DNA of 64,000 bases from assembly GCA_022844405.1 (NCBI GenBank), contig JALHLV010000012.1:1-64000 (forward strand), written 5' to 3'. Each line of letters begins with the position of its first letter. Within the stretch, counting starts at the first letter, position 1. The DNA comes from Sphingomonadales bacterium. GTDB lineage: Bacteria; Pseudomonadota; Alphaproteobacteria; SMXS01. A model generated the notes under the pieces. It saw nothing but the letters and a program-made list of their open reading frames with translations. It made no database searches and was not told the DNA's origin. Positions 46,547-52,718 of this stretch are shown one piece after another. A program made the translations under genes and the position numbers.

Positions 46547-47005
46547 ATGAATGACATCGAGAAGCTGCTCGCCATCGAGGAGATCAAGCAGCTCAAGGCG
46601 CGGTATTTCCGCTCCATGGACACCAAGGAATTCCAGACGCTGCACACCGTGTTCGCGCCGGACGCCACCTTCGACTTCCGCGAGGCGCTGCGCGATCCAG
46701 TGCTGGGCACGCCCGAAGGCGTGACCGAGCACGCGCCGGTCACCGGCCGCGACAACATCGTCAACTACATCGCCGGCGCGCTGGCCGTCGCCCAGAGCGC
46801 CCATCACGGCCATACGCCGGAGATCGAGTTCACGTCGGACACCACCGCCAAGGGCATCCATCCGATGGAGGACACGGTGCTGAACGGCTCTTTCTTCTTC
46901 CGGGGGTATGGGCATTACCGCGAGACCTATGTGAAGCTGGAAGACGGCTGGCGGATCAAGACGTCGCAGCTCACCCGCCTGCTGGTCCGGGTCGAGAGCC
47001 GCTAG
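46547..47005 (+). CDS. SnoaL-like (NTF2-fold) protein
   Basis: A 152-residue protein of the SnoaL_4 type. Signature N-terminus IEEIKQLKARYFRSMDTKEF, then LHTVFAPDATFDF, GRDNIVNYI, and C-terminal GHYRETYVKLEDGWRIKT. NTF2-fold proteins of this type act as isomerases, dehydratases or binding partners and commonly sit beside SDR and oxygenase genes in steroid or terpenoid catabolism. AAGGAG precedes the start. Same operon as the Tat-SDR. Exact reaction unknown. Confidence 0.85.
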   Translation: MNDIEKLLAIEEIKQLKARYFRSMDTKEFQTLHTVFAPDATFDFREALRDPVLGTPEGVTEHAPVTGRDNIVNYIAGALAVAQSAHHGHTPEIEFTSDTTAKGIHPMEDTVLNGSFFFRGYGHYRETYVKLEDGWRIKTSQLTRLLVRVESR

Positions 47006-47022
47006 ACTGCATGCCTAAGTAG

Positions 47023-47427
47023 ATGCAAAAGGTGCCGAGATTGAGTGGATCAGACTTGTTCGGACCGACGATCCGCTTGTCCGGTGTCGCGATCTCGCGT
47101 GATGCCCTCGAGCAGCATCTTGGGCATGAGGTCAGCCGATACGAGCCCGAAAAGTCAGGCCAACTCAGCTACGCCCAGCTTAATCTACCCGACAATGACC
47201 TCTGGACGACGGTGATGACTTTTGTCGACCAGACTGGAGCCAAGCTGCTCGCTCTGGCAGAGGCGGGTTCAATCAGCGCGGTCAGTCTCGATCTCGGACT
47301 GTCGTTCTATGAAACGAGCATGGCCACATCCGCCGTGGTTCCCGCCGCTGTCGCCGAAAGGCTTGGGCGCAGCGGAATCTGCATAGTGATTTCAGTATAC
47401 GCTACGGCTGCGAACGATATGGCCTGA
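47023..47427 (+). CDS. DUF4279-like protein
   Basis: A 134-residue cytoplasmic protein, no signal or membrane segment. IRLSGVAISRDALEQHLGHE near the start and a C-terminal ERLGRSGICIVISVYATA fit the DUF4279 pattern by eye. Codon use is less GC-biased than in neighbours, which may mean recent acquisition. Function unknown. It begins 17 nt after the SnoaL gene but has a weak ribosome site. Confidence 0.55.
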   Translation: MQKVPRLSGSDLFGPTIRLSGVAISRDALEQHLGHEVSRYEPEKSGQLSYAQLNLPDNDLWTTVMTFVDQTGAKLLALAEAGSISAVSLDLGLSFYETSMATSAVVPAAVAERLGRSGICIVISVYATAANDMA

Positions 47428-47459
47428 GTAACAAGAGTGGGAATTCCACCTCTCGCGGC

Positions 47460-48059
47460 TCACTGGACACCAAAGACCAGCCAGGTCCAGTGAACGCCAG
47501 CCGCCCGGTTTTCCGCCTGAACAGAGTCGGCGCGAACCTGACGGACCATCGCCAGGCCCTGCAATTGCGCCATTCGAACTGTGTCCTCCGGCGTAGTGTC
47601 GTGGATGCGCCTGCCTGGTGCTCCCGGCCCATGGCGGAGAGATATGATCACCAGCCCACCTGGCGCCATCAGCTGGCGCAGGCGGCGTATTGCAGAATCG
47701 CGTTCACCGTCATCGAGGTGCTGCCACACCGCCGACAGCAGCAGGACGTCGAAAGAGCCATCCACATGGACCAGATCAGGAAGTCGATCGTCCAGCCACT
47801 CTATCGGGGTGGCTTGGTGCAAGGTCATCCCGGCGTTCCGCAGTTCGCGAACGGGTTCGATCGCCAACACCCGGTGCCCCTTGCCGGTCAGCCAGGCGGC
47901 GTCGCGCCCGGTTCCTGCCCCGATGTCCGCGATCCGCGAGGGGACCACCGGCAGCAGATCGCTCACCGACTGGTAGAGCAGCGCAGGCGTTATCGCCTCG
48001 AAGCGACGAATGAGTTCGGGCGCGGCGTCCGCGTATCCCTGAAGTACATCATCGGTCAT
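47460..48059 (-). CDS. SAM-dependent methyltransferase (class I)
   Basis: A 199-residue methyltransferase from ATG 48059. SAM-binding motif I is RIADIGAGTGRDAAWLTGKG, followed by VLAIEPV, an acidic-loop region (DVLLLSAVWQHLDD) and LMAPGGLVIISLRHG. No target-recognition domain, so a small-molecule substrate is likely but unknown. The frame extends 33 codons further upstream without a methyltransferase-like sequence. Convergent with the DUF4279-like gene. Confidence 0.83.
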   Translation of the reverse strand: MTDDVLQGYADAAPELIRRFEAITPALLYQSVSDLLPVVPSRIADIGAGTGRDAAWLTGKGHRVLAIEPVRELRNAGMTLHQATPIEWLDDRLPDLVHVDGSFDVLLLSAVWQHLDDGERDSAIRRLRQLMAPGGLVIISLRHGPGAPGRRIHDTTPEDTVRMAQLQGLAMVRQVRADSVQAENRAAGVHWTWLVFGVQ

Positions 48060-48275
48060 CACGGCCCTCGGAGTCCAAGACACCCGATCATGGCAGCTGA
48101 AGTGGGCCGGGACCAGCGAAGCGCGCGAGACCGGCGCCAGCCGTGACAACCCGGTCAAACGGGCGTATCGTCAATTCGTTTATTGCTCGAGGTTCTGACG
48201 ATACGTCAGCCATTTGGGGGAGCGGTTGGCGGCATCGCGGTCCTTGTTCGCGTTTACGAAATGGGGAACGGAGCG

Positions 48276-49070
48276 ATGATGGATATGACCCGCACGGCCG
48301 CCGATTACGAAGCGCCCGCGATCAACAAGATTACCTACAGGGATTTGAAGGACGCCCTCGCCGAGGGTTACCGGGACTACTCGGAAAATCGAACCGACGT
48401 GCTGTTCCTGTGCCTGATCTATCCGTTGCTGATGTACATAGCGGTCCGGCTCGCCTTCGGTTACGGCGTCCTGCCGCTGATCTATCCGGTGTTCACCGGC
48501 GCGGCGCTGCTCGGCCCGATCGTCGCGGTCGGCCTCTATCATGTGAGCTGGCGGCGCGAGCAGGGGCTGGAGACGCACTGGCGCGACGCCTTCAGGGTGT
48601 TCCAGCATCATTCCATCGGCAGCATCGGCCTCATGACGTTGATCCTGCTGGGCCTGTTCCTCGCCTGGCTGACCGCCGCCATCACGATCTATGAGTTCAC
48701 GCTGGGCAAGGGCGCGGTGTGGTATCTGTCGCCGGCCGAGTTCATGGACGAGGTGCTGACGACGCCGCAAGGCTGGACACTGATCATCGTCGGCAACCTG
48801 GTGGGATTCCTGTTCGCCGTGTTGACGCTGTGCGTCAGCGTGGTCTCGTTCCCCATGCTGGTCGACAAGGACGTCGGCCCGGTAGCCGCGTTGCTCACCT
48901 CGATCCGCGCCGTGCTCGCCAATCCGGCGCCGATCGCCGTCTGGGGACTGATCGTGGCGGTGCTGCTGTTCCTGGGATCGCTGCCGTTCTTCCTGGGGCT
49001 GGCCGTGGTGATACCGGTGCTGGGCCACGCTACCTGGCATCTCTACCGCAAGCTGGTGCGCTCCAACTAA
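48276..49070 (+). CDS. DUF2189 family integral membrane protein
   Basis: A 264-residue inner-membrane protein with about six helices. The DUF2189 landmark ITYRDLKDALAEGYRDYSEN comes first, then FLCLIYPLLMYIAVRLAFGY and FTGAALLGPIVAVGLYHVSW. The last part is SFPMLVDKDVGPVAALLTSI. GGAG lies just before the tandem ATGs at 48276 and 48279; the later one has better spacing. Family function is unknown. Single gene. Confidence 0.85.
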   Translation: MMDMTRTAADYEAPAINKITYRDLKDALAEGYRDYSENRTDVLFLCLIYPLLMYIAVRLAFGYGVLPLIYPVFTGAALLGPIVAVGLYHVSWRREQGLETHWRDAFRVFQHHSIGSIGLMTLILLGLFLAWLTAAITIYEFTLGKGAVWYLSPAEFMDEVLTTPQGWTLIIVGNLVGFLFAVLTLCVSVVSFPMLVDKDVGPVAALLTSIRAVLANPAPIAVWGLIVAVLLFLGSLPFFLGLAVVIPVLGHATWHLYRKLVRSN

Positions 49071-49237
49071 GGCAGAAGAAAATCATCGCTTCGCGATATT
49101 GCCCAGCCATGGCCCCATTGCAGCCATAGGTGGCGGCGATATTCCCTCTCGTTGGCCTCGTCAGCCCGGTCGCGAGTTCGGAATTCAGCCCCCAAGCCCT
49201 CTCCGAACCCGCGGCCGGGCACTTTCGTTTCAGGGCC

Positions 49238-49825
49238 TCAGCGCCACCTGAATTCCAGCACTTGACCTCCCCGGGAATCGCAACGGAAGGGCATGTTCGT
49301 GGACGTCCGGCTTTCGCGCTGGCCACTCGCCAGAACGATGCCCTTCACCTTGATCCGCCCGGCCTCCTTGCGGTCGATATCCTCGATGCGCAGGAGCCGC
49401 GCATAGCCGGCGCCGCTTCGGCGGGCTTCGCGCAAGGCCCAGTCGACGCAGACGTCGACCGCCACATCCTTGGGCTTGCCGGCCGGGATCGGCTGCCGGC
49501 CCTCATAACCCTGCTGGTATTCGAGGCCGGCATAGGCCTGATCGGGAAAGCCGGGACCGCCGTGTCGCTGGTCGGCGACGCAGACCAGTTCGCCGTCGAT
49601 ATTGGCGAGGTCCCCCCAGCACCGGTCCAGCTCGAACGACGTCTTGCGCCATTCGCCGCGTCCGTCACGGCATTTCGCCTGCACCCGCGCCGAGTCGCCG
49701 TCCGCATCCTTCAGCTTGATGTCCTTGCAGCTCTGCTGATAGGTGCCGAACGGTATGGCGGCGGCCGGCACCGCGAACACGGTTGACAGAACGGCCAGCC
49801 AGGCAACCAGCACCTTCGACGACAT
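49238..49825 (-). CDS. Secreted protein with CVNH (cyanovirin-N homology) domain
   Basis: A 195-residue exported protein with a signal peptide ending in FAVPAAA. Residues 24-85 match the CVNH lectin repeat: YQQSCKDIKL, ARVQAKCRDGRGEWRKTSFE, LDRCWGDLANIDGELVC, with the expected cysteine spacing. About 110 residues without a known domain follow, including two further cysteines. CVNH proteins bind mannose-rich glycans in characterised cases; sugar binding here is inferred. ATG 49825 has GAGGAAGAGGG upstream. Single gene. Confidence 0.75.
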   Translation of the reverse strand: MSSKVLVAWLAVLSTVFAVPAAAIPFGTYQQSCKDIKLKDADGDSARVQAKCRDGRGEWRKTSFELDRCWGDLANIDGELVCVADQRHGGPGFPDQAYAGLEYQQGYEGRQPIPAGKPKDVAVDVCVDWALREARRSGAGYARLLRIEDIDRKEAGRIKVKGIVLASGQRESRTSTNMPFRCDSRGGQVLEFRWR

Positions 49826-49922
49826 GAGAACCCTCTTCCTCGTTGCTTCCCTAGGAGATTGCGGTTTGCGGCGGCCGCGCAAGGGGATTCACGGCAAGGA
49901 CCGGGTCAATGCAGCGGCCACC

Positions 49923-49947
49923 GGAACCCAATCGCCCGTCAATCGTT
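49923..49947 (+). promoter_or_regulatory. EcfG-type general stress promoter
   Basis: GGAAC (49923-49927), 16-nt spacer, CGTT (49944-49947), 45 nt upstream of the CsbD-like gene. Confidence 0.8.
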
Positions 49948-49992
49948 GAACCAGGACTGACTCCCCACCATCACGTGTGAAAGGAACGCTCC

Positions 49993-50181
49993 ATGGGTAG
50001 CACCGCCGACAAACTCAAAGGCACCGCCAACGAAACCGCCGGCAAGGCCCGCCAAGCCGCCGGCCGCGCCGTCGATTCTCCGAAGATGGAGGCCAAGGGC
50101 GTCGCCCAGGAAGCCAAGGGCAAGGTTCAGAAGGCCGTTGGCAAGACCAAGGACGCCATCAAGAAGGCGATCAAGCACTAG
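49993..50181 (+). CDS. CsbD family stress protein
   Basis: A 62-residue, Lys/Ala/Gly-rich helical protein of the CsbD family: KLKGTANETAGKARQAAGRA and GKVQKAVGKTKDAIKKAIKH. It is cytoplasmic, with no known enzyme function. The family is typically among the most strongly stress-induced genes, in keeping with the EcfG promoter upstream and the strong terminator downstream. Confidence 0.92.
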   Translation: MGSTADKLKGTANETAGKARQAAGRAVDSPKMEAKGVAQEAKGKVQKAVGKTKDAIKKAIKH

Positions 50182-50209
50182 GGAGGGCGCAAGCCACCCG
50201 ATGTGCTTC

Positions 50210-50243
50210 AAGCGGCTCCTGGCCCCCCCGGGAGCCGCTTTTT
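50210..50243 (+). terminator. Rho-independent terminator of csbD-like gene
   Basis: AAGCGGCTCC pairs perfectly with GGAGCCGCTT (50231-50240), with a GC-rich 11-nt loop, followed by a T-run. It lies 28 nt after the stop and may serve the convergent gene as well. Confidence 0.85.
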
Positions 50244-50282
50244 CGTATCCCGTCGGCAGGCGCCTGGACTGCGGGCGTACCG

Positions 50283-50663
50283 CTACCTCTTGCGCGCCTT
50301 GCGGGCGGCGTAGCGGGCGTCGCGCTTGGCCTTGCGCTCGACTTCCATCTCGACCTCGCGAGCGGCCTTCTCGACCAGTTCGCGTTCCTTGCGGGCGATG
50401 TCGGCAAGACGCGCCGCTTCACGCTCGGCGGCGGTTCGCTTTGCCTCGGCCTCGCGGCGTTCCCGGTCGGCGGCGCGCTGGGCGCGCTTTTCCGCATCGC
50501 GCTTTTCGCGCTCCTCGGCCGCGACCTTCCTGGCGGCCTGCCGCTCGGCGAACCCCGGATCGTTTAACGGGTTCCGGGCCTTGGCGCGCTCCAGCAGCGC
50601 CTGCTTCGCCTTGGCCTGTTCGCTCAACCGGTCATTGAAATTGCCGGTTTCCTTAGCCTTCAT
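50283..50663 (-). CDS. DUF6481-like charged helical protein
   Basis: A 126-residue, very basic and acidic Arg/Glu/Ala-rich protein, probably one long helix. It starts MKAKETGNFNDRLSEQAKAK with PGFAERQAARKVAAEEREKR in the middle. The NFNDRL and NDPGFAERQA pattern is typical of the DUF6481 group as I know it. No signal or membrane segment. Function unknown. Confidence 0.65.
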   Translation of the reverse strand: MKAKETGNFNDRLSEQAKAKQALLERAKARNPLNDPGFAERQAARKVAAEEREKRDAEKRAQRAADRERREAEAKRTAAEREAARLADIARKERELVEKAAREVEMEVERKAKRDARYAARKARKR

Positions 50664-50784
50664 GCACCTGAACTTTCATTACAGCGCCCGTTGCGGGCGC
50701 CGTGTCGGTATCGAACAGGGTGTTTACGACCGAATCGATGGCCGAGTCCAGATTCCAGGTGGGGTAGTGCGGATTTTGGTAGGA

Positions 50785-51108
50785 TCAGGCGAGCGCCGCG
50801 TCCAGCGTCGGATGCATGTCGATGATCTTCGAGAAGCCGCTGACGGTGAATACTTCCTGCACGCCCTGCGCCAGCGAACACAGCACGATCTTGCCGCCCT
50901 TCGCCTTGGCGGCCTTGGCGGCGCTCAGGAACACGCGCAGACCAGCCGACGACACATAGGTCAGCCTCGTGCAGTCGATGACCACACGACCCGACCGGTC
51001 GACCAGCGGCAGCAGCGCGGCCTCGAAGGCCGGGGACGTCAGGCTGTCGATTCTGCCTTCCGGGCGGACGACCAGCTTGTCGCCAATGGTTTCGTGGTTG
51101 ATTTCCAT
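50785..51108 (-). CDS. STAS-domain anti-sigma factor antagonist
   Basis: A 107-residue single STAS domain. VVRPEGRIDSLTSPAFE, VVIDCTRLTYVSSAGLRVFL (the VSSAGL loop carries the serine phosphorylated by RsbW-type kinases) and VFTVSGFSKIIDMHPTLDAA. Second gene of a two-gene minus-strand unit with the GPP34 gene. The RsbW-like kinase encoded at 52275 and the PP2C phosphatase at 60371 are its expected partners: kinase inactivates, phosphatase reactivates. Pairing inferred from proximity. Confidence 0.9.
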   Translation of the reverse strand: MEINHETIGDKLVVRPEGRIDSLTSPAFEAALLPLVDRSGRVVIDCTRLTYVSSAGLRVFLSAAKAAKAKGGKIVLCSLAQGVQEVFTVSGFSKIIDMHPTLDAALA

Positions 51109-51144
51109 GGTCTTCCTCTTGGATGCTGGTTCGTGCTGGCTTGC

Positions 51145-51798
51145 TCAGAGCGGCGCCATGAACAGGATCGGCGAGGCCGTCCTGATGTCGGAGATCACGG
51201 CGGACACGGCCTGGGCGATCAACTCGAGGTTGCCGACTTCCTGGATGCGGGTGGACAGCCGCTCGATCTCGGTGGGCGACATGAACAGCTCCAGGATGCG
51301 GGTTTCGTAGGCCAGGCTGATCAGCGCCACATCCTCGGAACTGGGAATGTCGTCGCTCATCAGCACCGACAGGATGCGCAGCTTGGCCTCCTGCTGGATG
51401 ACGCTGCTGAGCGGCGGATAGCGGCGGCTCTTCAGCACCCACAGGAAGGACTCGTCCTTCTTCGCCAGGATGCCCTTGTCGACGAGGCGCTGGAGCGCGG
51501 CGGCGTGGACTTCCCGCGCCACTTCCATGACGTCGTAAACCGCCGTCTGGACCGGCATCCTGTCGCCCTTGCCGGCCAGATATTTCAGCGCCATGTCGAG
51601 ATGGGCCTCGCCGGTCGGTTCCTTGTTGACGATGAACAGTTCCTTGACGTCGTTGTCGATGCGACCGCGGAACGCGAGGTCGATCAGGCTGGCGCCGGCA
51701 ACGGCGGCCCGGACGGCCAGTTCCTCGCTCCAGCGCAGCAGCTTCCCCTCGTCGTTGACGGTGAGAAGGATGATCTCTTCGCAGACAGTTATGGACAT
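51145..51798 (-). CDS. GPP34 (GOLPH3-like) domain protein
   Basis: A 217-residue protein of the GPP34 family. IILLTVNDEGKLLRWSEELA, then AGASLIDLAFRGRIDND and ALQRLVDKGILAKKDE match the family's N-terminal half. Eukaryotic relatives bind phosphatidylinositol-4-phosphate at the Golgi; the bacterial role is unknown. ATG 51798 follows GGGG. It precedes the STAS gene by 36 nt, in an apparent operon next to a signalling cluster. Confidence 0.8.
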   Translation of the reverse strand: MSITVCEEIILLTVNDEGKLLRWSEELAVRAAVAGASLIDLAFRGRIDNDVKELFIVNKEPTGEAHLDMALKYLAGKGDRMPVQTAVYDVMEVAREVHAAALQRLVDKGILAKKDESFLWVLKSRRYPPLSSVIQQEAKLRILSVLMSDDIPSSEDVALISLAYETRILELFMSPTEIERLSTRIQEVGNLELIAQAVSAVISDIRTASPILFMAPL

Positions 51799-52067
51799 GG
51801 ACCGCCCCTGAATCGGAAATGCCTCGGGCAGGATGGATGCCAAAAGCGCACGCTGGACTCCCCGTCCGGCGGCTCGTGCCGCCGCCAGCCAGTTGCCCGG
51901 AGACGTTAGCCGCTTTTCGCCGCAAAGAGAACATGGCTTTTGCCGTGAGGACCACCGCCGCGACGGCGGGTTCCGACACCAGGTGTCGCGATACATAAAT
52001 TGCTTTGGATAAAGCGCCTTGCAGGATTATCCTTATTTCCAGATTGAGGCCGACTGATCTCCTTCCC

Positions 52068-52086
52068 GCCGGCCGGTCCGGCCGGC
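52068..52086. repeat. Perfect 9-bp GC palindrome in divergent promoter region
   Basis: GCCGGCCGG-T-CCGGCCGGC. It lies in the 476-nt divergent region between the GPP34/STAS pair (-) and the Wsp-like operon (+). It could be an operator or a transcript hairpin. The rest of that region shows no recognisable promoter. Confidence 0.45.
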
Positions 52087-52095
52087 GCCAACCTC

Positions 52096-52278
52096 GTGGA
52101 ATCGTTGCATCCGCTACTGACGATGGTGGCCGAAATCGGCCAAACCGGTGATAGTGTCGCCCGTGCGATACTGGACGAACTCACCTGGGATCGATTGGAC
52201 ATGATGGACGGCACCGGGAAACAGCTTCGAAGGGCGGCAGCGGACGCGCCGGTGCGCGGCGCGGAGCCGGCCCCATGA
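52096..52278 (+). CDS. Possible small leader protein of the Wsp-like operon
   Basis: A candidate 60-residue protein from GTG 52096, ending in an ATGA overlap with the next gene, the same junction used through most of this operon. No Shine-Dalgarno is visible and no family is recognised. Residues 1-45 look helical (VAEIGQTGDSVARAILDEL). The overlap is the main argument for it. Confidence 0.35.
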   Translation: MESLHPLLTMVAEIGQTGDSVARAILDELTWDRLDMMDGTGKQLRRAAADAPVRGAEPAP

Positions 52279-52718
52279 GCCTCGAGTTCGCGACGGTCTT
52301 GACCAACGACATGGCCGAACTCGGCCGGCTGCCGCCGCAGCTCGAGGCGTTCGCCGAGCAGGCGGACCTGCCGCCGGACGTGGCCATGCATATCGACGTG
52401 GTACTCGACGAACTGCTGGTCAACACCATCAGCTACGGCTATCCGGATGGCCGTACCGGCAGGATCAGCCTGCGGATGCAGGTAGACAACGACGTCACCA
52501 TCGTCATCGAGGACGACGGCGACGCGTTCGATCCGCTGTCGGCGGCGCCGCCGGACCTGGAGGCCGACCTGGAGCACCGCCAGATCGGCGGGCTGGGCGT
52601 TCATTTCGTCCGGACCATGATGGATTCGGTCGACTATCAGCGGACCGGCGGCATCAACCGCCTCACACTCACCAAACAGCTCTCGAGGTCGGGCCAGCGC
52701 CATGCAAGCAACTCCTGA
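52275..52718 (+). CDS. RsbW-like serine kinase / anti-sigma ATPase (HATPase_c_2)
   Basis: A 147-residue GHKL ATPase domain alone. N box DELLVNTISYGYPDG, G1 IEDDGDAFDP, G2 GGLGVHFVRTMMD. No histidine phospho-acceptor domain, so it is of the SpoIIAB/RsbW type: it phosphorylates STAS antagonists and binds a sigma factor or another target. No sigma factor gene is in the window. It overlaps the MCP gene by 17 nt, tying it to the chemosensory operon. Confidence 0.88.
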   Translation: MSLEFATVLTNDMAELGRLPPQLEAFAEQADLPPDVAMHIDVVLDELLVNTISYGYPDGRTGRISLRMQVDNDVTIVIEDDGDAFDPLSAAPPDLEADLEHRQIGGLGVHFVRTMMDSVDYQRTGGINRLTLTKQLSRSGQRHASNS

